DNA from: Candidatus Latescibacterota bacterium
Lineage (GTDB): Bacteria > Latescibacterota > UBA2968 > GCA-2709665
Length of the DNA: 9,357 bases
Direction of reading: 5' to 3'
Assembly (NCBI GenBank): GCA_030746455.1
Contig: JASLMQ010000163.1
Span: 1 to 9,357, forward strand
Positions 1 through 6,792 of the stretch are shown piece by piece. Each line of letters opens with the position of its first letter. Position 1 is the first letter of the stretch. Both the position numbers and the translations under genes were made by a program. Below the pieces are notes generated by a model. That model saw nothing but the letters and a program-made list of their open reading frames with translations, was not told where the DNA came from and made no database searches.

Positions 1-2
1 CG

Positions 3-3000
3 ATGGTCCTGATGATTGCGTTTGTGGCAACGTTGACAGTCGCCCTGGCGACCGCCGCTGAGGCGAAGGAGTGCAGCCGGTTCGTGACGGCGGAGATGCG
101 GGCGAACGCCGTGCGGAATGCCGAACGCTTTGAGTGGGTGCGGCGCGAGCAGGAAGAGGCTGCGTCGAGGGCGGATCCCTGGGTTCAGCTGCCCGATGTG
201 GCGCTGTGGGATATGGTGACGAGCCAGGAGCTTCCGCGGAGCCAGATCTTCACATCCGGCGTCCTCTACGAAGGGCAGAGGCCCAGGTGTCCCAGCTGCG
301 GCGACGGCATCCTTCCTTACGGGAACGACCCCTGGCGGTACGACAACCGGGAAGCGCCGTGGAAGGTTCGGTGTCCCAGCTGCCGTGAATTGTACCCGAA
401 GAACGACTTCGAGGCCTTCTACCGTACCGCGCTCGACGAGCACGGCATGTTCCGCCGTGCCCTAGGCGACCGTACGCTGCTGTTCAACGCCGATCACCCG
501 GATCCCGACGATCCCCACCATCGCGTGTATGTGGATGACGGGTACGGCATGGTGGATGAGAAGGGGCAACGGTACCACCCTGTGGCGTGCTACAACAACC
601 ATGCTCAGTGGCGGACCGTGCTCAATGGCCTGACGACCCTCGCGCGGGCCTACACGCTCACGGACGACCGGGTCTACGCCCACAAGGCGGCCGTGCTCCT
701 GGACCGGATCGCGGATGTGTATCCGGAGATGGACTATCTGCCGCTGCACGAGATGGGTTTCCAGCACAGTCAGGGCGGTACGGGCCGGGGCCGGATTCAC
801 GGCTGCATCGCCGAATGCAGCATGGGCGCCTATTCGGCGGAGACCTACGACCTCATCTACGACGGGATCCAGGACGACGCCGAGCTCGTGGCGTTCTGCT
901 CGGATCGGGCCCGGCAGTTCAAACTGACGGACAAGAGCAGTGTCTCTGCCATCTGTGCACACATCGAGGACAACCTGCTGCTGGAGATGCTTGGTTCTGT
1001 CAAGGAGGGGCAGATCTCGGGCAACACGGGGGCGACCCACGTGTGCCTCGCGCAGGCAGCGATTGCCCTGGACAGAGGGGACACGACCCTTGACTGGCTG
1101 GACTGGCTGTTCGACCCCGGCTTTCCAGGAGACATCGGACGCTACAGGGACCCGGTGCCGTGGGTGCTGGTGGAGGGCCTGGACCGCGACGGCATGGGCG
1201 GCGAGTGTGGTGGGTACGGCCTCATCTGGAAGGGGCGGATGATCGAGCTGGCAGAAATCCTGGCCAGCTACCCGGAGTACACCCGGCACAGCATGGTGGC
1301 GGACTATCCGAAGTTCCGGCAGTGCTTCAGCGTCGAGCCGCGCCTGCTGTGCCTGGATGCGGCGATCCCGCACATCGGAGACTGCGGGTGTGCCGGGGCG
1401 TGGGGCGGGATCTGGCAGAACGATCCGCCTGCGCACAGGATCTCGGCCCGGGACTTCGTCCGGGGATACAAGCTGTACAGGGACCCGGAGCTGGCCAACC
1501 AGGCCTGGCACTACGCCCGTGGCAAGCTCACGTCTCTGCGGCTGTCCGAGGACATATTCGAACGGGACCCAGGCGCCCTGGCGGAGGAGATCGCCGATGC
1601 GGTGACACCCGAACCGTTCCGGCTGAAGAGCGATCACATGGGGCGGTACGGCCAGGCGGTGCTGCAGACGGAGCACAAGGTGGACGGGCGGGCGGTCTGG
1701 ATCCACTACGGCGGGAGGAAGGGGCATTGGCATGCCGACTGCATGAACATCGGGCTGTACGCGAAGAACATCGACATGTTCCCCGACCTGGGCTACCCGG
1801 AGTTCACCGGCAGCTGGCCCAAACGCGGGGCCTGGACGTCCAACACGATCAGCCACAACACACTGCAGGTTGACGACACGCGGTCCAGTCCGGGTGGTAG
1901 GGTCGAGCTCTTTGCGATTGCTCCGCCTGTCCGGGTGATCGACGTGTCGTCCACGACGGCCTACGAGGGTCTGGAGGCCTATCGGCGAACCGTGACGCTC
2001 GTGGACATCTCAGAGACCGACAGCTACGTCCTGGATGTCTTCCGGGCGAGGGGAGGAACGAACCACCGGCTCTCCTACCACGGACCTGCCGAGACGGCCC
2101 GGGTCGAGGGGATCGACCTGGTCGGACGGTCAACGGGCACGTTCGCGGGGCCCGACGTCGCCTTTGCCACGCTCGGCGAGGAGCGGGACGACCCGCATCG
2201 GTCGAGCGGCTTCACCTATCTCTACGACATTGCGCGTTCGGCGGGACCGATCGACACAACCTATACCGTCGACTGGACGTGCGAGGACAAGCGCGGGCGG
2301 ATTGTGGAAGGCAAAGAGCCGCACCTCCGTCTGCATGCCCTGACGTCCTGTGACGAGGTGGCACTGGCCAGCGGCGATCCGCCGCAGAACCGGCCGAACG
2401 CCCCGCGCCGCTACCGATATCTGATCCAGAGCCGCCTGGGGGAGGACATGCAGAGCCAGTTTATCACAGTGCTCGAGCCGTATGACCGAGACCCGATCAT
2501 CGATCGGGTACGGGCTCTAGACGTGGAGCACAACGCCGATCCCAACGCGGTTGCAGCCGTTGCGGTCGAGCTGATGAACGGCACGACAGACATCCTGATC
2601 AGCTGCGAGGAACCCACGGCGGTGACAGTAGAAGGTGGCATCACCTTCGAGGGCCGGTTCGGGATGGTCCGATCCGAGGGCGGAAAAGTGGAGCTGATGC
2701 GGATGGCGCACGCCCGGTTCCTCAGGGTCGGTGACGTCGAGCTGACCTGCGAGGTACCCGCGTACTCGGGCAAGGTGGTCCGGGTGGATGCGAGCGATCC
2801 TCAGGACAATCAGGTGTATCTGGAGCCCGGCCTGCCGCAGGACGCCGGTCTCGCGGGTGGCGTGATCCATTTCCGGAACGAAGTGCCGTATGATACCAGC
2901 TATGATGTGAAGGCGGTGGGAGACGGCTGGATCTCGACGGGCAGAATCACGACTATCGCCGGCTTCAATGACCCGGAGGACTTCGACTCCGGGTACAGAT

Positions 3001-3059
3001 ATCTGGTGAATCCGGGTGATGGGTATGCGGTGCCGGTTGTCGTGAGGCTCGATCGGTGA
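3..3059 (+). CDS. Exported heparinase II/III-like polysaccharide lyase with zinc-ribbon insert (possibly 5' partial)
   Basis: Probable polysaccharide lyase that eliminates across uronic-acid-containing glycans. Seen: residues 1-21 form a hydrophobic export signal ending in A-E-A, but with no Lys/Arg n-region; only two bases precede the ATG, so the true start may lie outside the window. Two CPSC knuckles (C96/C99 and C124/C127) suggest a small zinc ribbon before the alpha/alpha toroid. A G-x-G-G-E-C-G-G-Y stretch (Y405) matches the position of the family's catalytic Tyr. The heparinase II/III beta-sandwich signature follows: HYGGRKGHWHAD (H575, H577, D579) and ISHNTLQVD (H618, N619). About 100 further beta-rich residues end the protein. 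At 1018 aa it is longer than characterised heparinase II (about 770 aa), largely because of the N-terminal insert and C-terminal tail. Family known; substrate unknown. It is the only gene here with an export signal, suggesting it acts first on external polymer. Confidence 0.85.
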   Translation: MVLMIAFVATLTVALATAAEAKECSRFVTAEMRANAVRNAERFEWVRREQEEAASRADPWVQLPDVALWDMVTSQELPRSQIFTSGVLYEGQRPRCPSCGDGILPYGNDPWRYDNREAPWKVRCPSCRELYPKNDFEAFYRTALDEHGMFRRALGDRTLLFNADHPDPDDPHHRVYVDDGYGMVDEKGQRYHPVACYNNHAQWRTVLNGLTTLARAYTLTDDRVYAHKAAVLLDRIADVYPEMDYLPLHEMGFQHSQGGTGRGRIHGCIAECSMGAYSAETYDLIYDGIQDDAELVAFCSDRARQFKLTDKSSVSAICAHIEDNLLLEMLGSVKEGQISGNTGATHVCLAQAAIALDRGDTTLDWLDWLFDPGFPGDIGRYRDPVPWVLVEGLDRDGMGGECGGYGLIWKGRMIELAEILASYPEYTRHSMVADYPKFRQCFSVEPRLLCLDAAIPHIGDCGCAGAWGGIWQNDPPAHRISARDFVRGYKLYRDPELANQAWHYARGKLTSLRLSEDIFERDPGALAEEIADAVTPEPFRLKSDHMGRYGQAVLQTEHKVDGRAVWIHYGGRKGHWHADCMNIGLYAKNIDMFPDLGYPEFTGSWPKRGAWTSNTISHNTLQVDDTRSSPGGRVELFAIAPPVRVIDVSSTTAYEGLEAYRRTVTLVDISETDSYVLDVFRARGGTNHRLSYHGPAETARVEGIDLVGRSTGTFAGPDVAFATLGEERDDPHRSSGFTYLYDIARSAGPIDTTYTVDWTCEDKRGRIVEGKEPHLRLHALTSCDEVALASGDPPQNRPNAPRRYRYLIQSRLGEDMQSQFITVLEPYDRDPIIDRVRALDVEHNADPNAVAAVAVELMNGTTDILISCEEPTAVTVEGGITFEGRFGMVRSEGGKVELMRMAHARFLRVGDVELTCEVPAYSGKVVRVDASDPQDNQVYLEPGLPQDAGLAGGVIHFRNEVPYDTSYDVKAVGDGWISTGRITTIAGFNDPEDFDSGYRYLVNPGDGYAVPVVVRLDR

Positions 3060-3118
3060 GTCCAAACCGTAGACCATCCCCGATCTCTGTGGCGCGATGG
3101 GATTTACGTAGGCCGCGG

Positions 3119-3182
3119 AATCCCCCCCCGGTCCCCCCCTTCCTCGCGGGCAAGTCCCCCGCGAGCAAAGGGGGGAAGGATT
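3119..3182. repeat. Imperfect intergenic hairpin/inverted repeat, C-run/G-run type
   Basis: Core stem CTCGCGGG (3143-3150) pairs perfectly with CCCGCGAG (3158-3165) around a 7-nt loop. After a small mismatch and bulge, a C-run (3134-3139) pairs with a G-run (3170-3175), and AATCC (3119-3123) can pair with GGATT (3178-3182). It fills much of the 141-nt gap after the lyase gene. No T-tract follows, so it is not a typical intrinsic terminator, although such a strong hairpin could still attenuate transcription or protect a 3' end. It resembles dispersed intergenic palindromes of environmental genomes; that family assignment is from memory and unverified. Confidence 0.7.
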
Positions 3183-3200
3183 CTCGTTGGGAATGACGCA

Positions 3201-3824
3201 ATGCTGATAGATCTGACATTGCCGATGCAGGTGGGAAGTGAAGGGCGGAGGACGGCTACCTCGGACGAGTGGGAGCTCGGGCAGGGAAAGAACCGGTACA
3301 CGGCCGTGGTCTACGAGTACGCGTTCGACTCGATGGCCGGGACCTACCTGGACCTGCCGGGGCATATCCGCGAGACGGATGACGGCGTGGACATGGCGGG
3401 CTATCCGATCGAGAGGCTGTACCGGGTGGATGCGACGGTGGTTCGCCTGAATCGAGAGGACGGGTCGGGGGCCGTGGGTGCGGACAAGTTGATCCAGGCA
3501 GCCCCGGAGATGCAGGGCGGGGCGCTGGTGATCAACGCGCTGGGACCGCGGCGGTTCGACGAGATCGAAGAGCGCAGCGTCTACCTGAACGAAGGCGCGG
3601 TGGCGTGGATCGTTGAGAGCGGGGTCCATCTACTGATTTCGGACATCTATGAGTGCGTTGAGCCATGGGGTGTCTTTCTGGAGCTGTTCCGAAACGAGAT
3701 CTCGACGGTCTGCTATCCCGTGAACCTACATCAGCTGACAGAGCCCTATGCGAAGGTGACCGTGCTCCCGGTGCGCTTCCCCGGGGTGACGCAGATGCCG
3801 TGTCGGGTGGTTGCGGAGACCTAA
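3201..3824 (+). CDS. Cyclase/kynurenine-formamidase-like protein with degenerate metal site
   Basis: A 207-aa protein with the layout of the cyclase family (PF04199: kynurenine formamidase KynB, isatin hydrolase). Seen: start LIDLTLPM; core SMAGTYLDLPGH at residues 44-55; a GVHLLISD strand near 141-148; and an end, LPVRFPGVTQMPCRVVA, that matches the family's usual C-terminal strand. The family signature is HxGTHxDxPxH. Here the first His is Met45 and the second is Tyr49, while Asp51, Pro53 and His55 remain. Near the C-terminus the usual Glu ligand of the E-x-L motif seems to be Val174. Canonical Mn/Zn binding is therefore doubtful, so the protein may be a non-metal variant, a lactone/ester-binding protein or a pseudoenzyme. 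The start has only a weak Shine-Dalgarno (TTGGGAA, 3187-3193), but no in-frame upstream ATG competes. Cytoplasmic, no signal peptide. Substrate unknown. Confidence 0.8.
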   Translation: MLIDLTLPMQVGSEGRRTATSDEWELGQGKNRYTAVVYEYAFDSMAGTYLDLPGHIRETDDGVDMAGYPIERLYRVDATVVRLNREDGSGAVGADKLIQAAPEMQGGALVINALGPRRFDEIEERSVYLNEGAVAWIVESGVHLLISDIYECVEPWGVFLELFRNEISTVCYPVNLHQLTEPYAKVTVLPVRFPGVTQMPCRVVAET

Positions 3825-3829
3825 GAGCG

Positions 3830-3953
3830 GACGACGGACCACAGACCACGGACCACCAGAGGCAGATGACAGACGATGGACCACCCAGATCGCACGATGC
3901 GGTAGGGCCGCAAGGCTGGTTCTCCAGTCGTCCGTCGTCTGTCGTCCGTGGTC
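3830..3953. repeat. Inverted repeat pair built on a 7-nt period
   Basis: Left arm 3830-3856 reads as GACGACG, GACCACA, GACCACG, GACCAC, a heptanucleotide periodicity. The reverse complement of 3927-3953 matches it at 23 of 27 positions, and the four differences are all C/G swaps at the fourth base of each heptad. The arms are 70 nt apart; a further degenerate copy of the motif lies at about 3867-3884. The pair occupies most of the 189-nt gap between the cyclase-like and glycosidase genes. It could form a long stem-loop in RNA or be a small mobile or dispersed repeat. No protein-coding content is seen. Confidence 0.8.
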
Positions 3954-4002
3954 ATCTGGAATACAAGCGGTATGGCCAACGCGCGCTGTACGGAACGGGC
4001 GC

Positions 4003-4007
4003 GAGGA
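4003..4007 (+). promoter_or_regulatory. Shine-Dalgarno for the glycosidase gene
   Basis: GAGGA lies 6 nt before the ATG at 4014. This fixes the start directly before the DUF5060 domain and excludes a longer, signal-peptide-bearing N-terminus. Confidence 0.65.
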
Positions 4008-4013
4008 TAGGGC

Positions 4014-5477
4014 ATGGTGCAGATAGGACAGTGGGATCGGTTTGAGGAGGCCTTCGAGCACAGGGGGCCAGTCCAGGATCCCTACGGAGACGTGCGGCTG
4101 GAGGTTACGTACCGTCGGCCCGACGGCAGCACCGTGGACTTCTGGGGTTTCTACGACGGCGGCGACACGTGGCGCATCCGGTTTATGCCCGACCAGATCG
4201 GGAGCTGGGAGTACAGCGTACGATTCTCGGACGGATCACCCGGTACCCAAGGGACATTTGAGTGCGTGGCGTCCGACATCCCGGGGATGATCTCGCAGGA
4301 TAGAGACAATCCGGCATGGTTCGGCTTCAGCGGCCGTGGCCGCGTGCTGGTGAGAAGCCTGCACGTGGGCGACTGCTTCTTTGCGGACGAGGACAACTCC
4401 GTCACGGGAGAGCGATGGGATCCCGAGATGCGCCGCGCGTTCTTGGAGTGGGCCGGCGTGCAGGGCTACAACATGCTCTCGATTGCCAGCCACTACCTCA
4501 ATCGGGACAGCGAGGGGCGCGGGCAGGGATGGCTGACGCCGGATCTCTGGGACGGCGAGAGAGGTGCACCCTGGCCCGAGGAATACCAGAGGCTGGAACG
4601 GGTCATGGACGATCTGTCGGACCGTCGTATGATGGTCTATCCATTTGCGGGATTCTTCGGGAGGGATTCGACGGCACCTCGCGATCCGGATGAGCAGGAG
4701 CTGTACATCCGCTACACGCTCGCCCGGCTTGGCCCTTACTGGAACCTTCTGTTCATGGTCGGTGGGCCGGAGCCTCGCTTGGGAAGCAAGGCCTATCTGT
4801 CCGAGGACGACGTCGATCGGCTCGGCGGGATGATCGCATCACTCGACGTGTTCGGTCACCCGCCCTGGGCCTCCTATGTGACGCTCCAGGGCCCCAAGAC
4901 GGTGGATCGGAAGGAGCTCGGGGAGACGATCCTGCGGAATCGGCGGCCTGGGAAACCCCTGTACGCCCAGGAGACGCTGTGGCCCGGCAATGTGCTGCAC
5001 GCGCGTCGGGCCGGCCGGGACTACAGCGACGATGATATTCGCAAGAACGCCTACGTGATGCTGATATCGGGGGCGGCGATCAACTTCGGCGACATGGACG
5101 GCCTGTCATCGACCGGCTTCAGCGGACGCCCTGACCTGGGCCTGAAGGAGCAGGCGCGGCACGACGCGATCCAGGAGGTGTGGGATTTCTTCGAGACGAT
5201 TCCCTTCCAACGGATGGTACCACGCCAGGACCTGGTTGACACCGGGCATTGTCTGGCCGAGGAGGGGGAGCGGATCCTGGTCTACCTGGAGCTCTCGGGT
5301 GATGTGCGGGTGAGACTGGGGGATACTGTCTGCCGAGCGGAGTGGATCAACGCGCGACACACCCGAGACCGACGGTTTGCGGGGACCGTCAAGGACGGGG
5401 ATCGGTTGAGATCGCCGGACGACGGGGGCGACTGGTTGCTCGACCTCGTTCGCGTTGACGGTGGCGTATTGGCTTGA
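4014..5477 (+). CDS. Cytoplasmic DUF5060/DUF4038-type glycoside hydrolase
   Basis: Probable glycosidase of 487 aa in three modules. Residues 1-85 match DUF5060, a beta-sandwich: W7, F10, then VDFWGFYDGGDTWRIRFMP and G-S-W-E-Y. Residues about 100-385 look like the DUF4038 TIM barrel (the broad family that includes GH140 apiosidases), with WNLLFMVGGPEP (E253) in place of the usual N-x-x-W-x-x-G-G-(D/E) strand and KPLYAQETLW (E320) as the likely second catalytic acid. Residues about 395-485 match the putative collagen-binding C-terminal domain (PF12904): C413-L-A, VYLELSGDVRVRL, then the AEWINAR and GGDWLLDL strands. No signal peptide is present, so it probably acts on imported oligosaccharides, unlike the upstream exported lyase. 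It ends 39 nt before the first isomerase gene, suggesting one transcript. Substrate is not deducible; the catalytic acid assignment is inference. Confidence 0.82.
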   Translation: MVQIGQWDRFEEAFEHRGPVQDPYGDVRLEVTYRRPDGSTVDFWGFYDGGDTWRIRFMPDQIGSWEYSVRFSDGSPGTQGTFECVASDIPGMISQDRDNPAWFGFSGRGRVLVRSLHVGDCFFADEDNSVTGERWDPEMRRAFLEWAGVQGYNMLSIASHYLNRDSEGRGQGWLTPDLWDGERGAPWPEEYQRLERVMDDLSDRRMMVYPFAGFFGRDSTAPRDPDEQELYIRYTLARLGPYWNLLFMVGGPEPRLGSKAYLSEDDVDRLGGMIASLDVFGHPPWASYVTLQGPKTVDRKELGETILRNRRPGKPLYAQETLWPGNVLHARRAGRDYSDDDIRKNAYVMLISGAAINFGDMDGLSSTGFSGRPDLGLKEQARHDAIQEVWDFFETIPFQRMVPRQDLVDTGHCLAEEGERILVYLELSGDVRVRLGDTVCRAEWINARHTRDRRFAGTVKDGDRLRSPDDGGDWLLDLVRVDGGVLA

Positions 5478-5504
5478 TGCCGATCCGCGATCGCGCACTC
5501 AACT

Positions 5505-5509
5505 GGGAG
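5505..5509 (+). promoter_or_regulatory. Shine-Dalgarno for isomerase 1
   Basis: GGGAG lies 7 nt before the ATG at 5517, inside the 39-nt gap after the glycosidase stop codon. It supports the start used for the next gene. Confidence 0.6.
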
Positions 5510-5516
5510 TGAAGGG

Positions 5517-6473
5517 ATGAACAAGCTGGCGATCATATCGGGATTCCTGGGCGGGACCCACAACCGCTACATGGTCTACCAGGAGAACCGCACACTGGCC
5601 GAGAAGGTGGCGATGGCCGCGCAGGTCGAGGGGGCAGACGGCCTGGAGCTCTGCTATCCCGCGGACTTCGAGGATGTGGGTGAGCTCAAGGAGCTGCTCA
5701 GTCGGTACAGCCTAGGCGTTTCGGCGATCAACTTCCGATCTCGGAGATCGGGTAAGTGGTGGCGAGGGTCCTTCGTATCTGAGAAGGGCAACGAGAGGCA
5801 GGAGGTGGTGGACGACCTGAAGCGGGCCATGGACTTCTCGGTGGAGCTGGGATGCAGCCGCGTAACCACGTGCCCGCTCAACGAGGGGACCGACAACCTC
5901 TTCGAGGCCGATCCGGTCAGGCTCTGGGACCACGCCGCGGAGACCTTTACGGCCGCGTGCGAACACAACCGCGACGTGCGGGTGTGCATCGAGTACAAGA
6001 TCAACGATCCGATGGCCCGGTGCCTCTTCGGCTCGGCGGGGGAGACAGCGAGCTTCGCCGCGCAAATCGGAGCCAACAACCTGGGCGCCACGATGGATAT
6101 CGGTCACGCGTTCCTCGCGGGCGAGCGTCCCTCCCAGGCGGCGGTCCTGCTGCACAAGACGAACCGGCTGTTCTACGTCCACGTCAACGACAACGACGGG
6201 GTCTGGGACTGGGACATGCTGCCCGGGGCCTATCACTTCTGGGAGACGATCGAGTTCTTCTACACGCTGCGCAAGCTGGGCTATGACAACGACTGGTACG
6301 GCTTCGACGTGTTCCCGAAAGAGATCGACACGGTCGAGAACTTCAGCGCAGCGATGCACCTCACACGGAAGCTGGAATCCATCACGGACCGGATCGACAC
6401 GGAGGAGATGGCGAGGCTGATGACGGAGCGGAATCCGGCGAAGACGATTCCTTACCTTTACTCGCTGATCTGA
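5517..6473 (+). CDS. Xylose-isomerase-like TIM-barrel sugar isomerase, paralog 1
   Basis: A 318-aa protein of the AP-endonuclease-2/xylose-isomerase-like fold (PF01261). Seen ligand pattern: E159 in CIEYK, D194 and H197 in MDIGH, H222 in HVNDND, D231 and D233 in DWDML, and D264 in GFDVFPK. In L-rhamnose isomerase, metal 1 is held by Glu, Asp, His and Asp, and metal 2 by a His in D-x-G-H plus an Asp-x-Asp pair. All of these have counterparts here. D-tagatose/psicose 3-epimerases use Glu where this protein has D264. Aldose-ketose isomerisation is therefore a better guess than C3 epimerisation; this is inference. There is no signal peptide, so it is cytoplasmic. It follows the glycosidase gene closely and has a close paralog downstream; their N-terminal segments share 18 of 28 residues (from RTL to DFE). 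The sugar handled is unknown. Confidence 0.82.
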   Translation: MNKLAIISGFLGGTHNRYMVYQENRTLAEKVAMAAQVEGADGLELCYPADFEDVGELKELLSRYSLGVSAINFRSRRSGKWWRGSFVSEKGNERQEVVDDLKRAMDFSVELGCSRVTTCPLNEGTDNLFEADPVRLWDHAAETFTAACEHNRDVRVCIEYKINDPMARCLFGSAGETASFAAQIGANNLGATMDIGHAFLAGERPSQAAVLLHKTNRLFYVHVNDNDGVWDWDMLPGAYHFWETIEFFYTLRKLGYDNDWYGFDVFPKEIDTVENFSAAMHLTRKLESITDRIDTEEMARLMTERNPAKTIPYLYSLI

Positions 6474-6493
6474 CCGAAAGACAAAACAGCGGA

Positions 6494-6735
6494 ACCACCG
6501 ATGAACACAGATAAGCACTGATAAGGTGGCGGCAGAGCCTGACGATTGCAGGCTAGGATGGGGTCTGCGGTGGGGTGGGCAACGGCCGACAGAACAGAGG
6601 AATCACTTTGCCTCTGGTGGGATGAAGGCTCGAGGTGGGCCCACCGCCCGTCCGCCCTACACGAATGTGGCTTCGGCCAGAATTGCTCGGGCCTTCGTGT
6701 ATCTATATCGGTGTCTATCCGTGTTCATCCGTGGT
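6494..6735. repeat. Inverted repeat pair with 10-nt period enclosing 182 nt
   Basis: Left arm 6494-6523 reads ACCACCGATG, AACACAGATA, AGCACTGATA, a 10-nt periodicity around A-x-C-A-C-x-G-A-T. The reverse complement of 6706-6735 matches it at 25 of 30 positions. The arms lie 182 nt apart in the 319-nt gap between the isomerase genes. Similar ACGGATGAACACGGAT-type repeats are, from memory, frequent in intergenic DNA of many environmental bacteria; this is not verified here. It may be a small non-autonomous element or a pair of dispersed repeats in opposite orientation. Confidence 0.8.
6524..6705. other. Interior of the repeat-bounded gap; no gene seen
   Basis: This stretch sits between the arms of the 10-nt-period repeat. 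It contains a short hairpin (AGCCTG 6536-6541 with CAGGCT 6549-6554) and a perfect 12-bp palindrome GGTGGGCCCACC (6634-6645). The frame of the downstream isomerase stays open back to 6526, but that translation shows no family resemblance and the ribosome-binding evidence favours a start at 6793. I find no transposase remnant, tRNA or convincing promoter. Confidence 0.5.
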
Positions 6736-6780
6736 AAGGTTCGGTTTCTGCGAGCGTTGTCCATTGCTAAGAGCCAAGTA

Positions 6781-6786
6781 GGGGAG
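6781..6786 (+). promoter_or_regulatory. Shine-Dalgarno that sets the isomerase 2 start
   Basis: GGGGAG directly abuts the ATG at 6787 but is 6 nt from the ATG at 6793. The second spacing is normal, so 6793 is the preferred start. It also aligns well with paralog 1: both proteins place a G-F-x-G motif about ten residues in. Confidence 0.6.
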
Positions 6787-6792
6787 ATGTCG

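Noticed and set aside
462..1856. 464-aa open frame on the minus strand opposite the lyase gene
   Set aside because: It is rich in Arg, Pro, His and Val with no recognisable motif, and mirrors a well-supported + strand gene. High G+C commonly leaves such antisense frames open.
2517..3629. 370-aa minus-strand open frame across the lyase end and cyclase gene
   Set aside because: It crosses a gene end, a repeat hairpin and another gene without domain signals; it is an antisense shadow.
3825..4013. CRISPR array or tandem satellite from the heptad repeats
   Set aside because: The units are 7 nt without spacers, and the copies are arranged as an inverted pair.
6526..6792. Longer N-terminus for isomerase 2
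   Set aside because: The extension runs through the inverted-repeat element, does not resemble the family, and a suitable Shine-Dalgarno precedes 6793.
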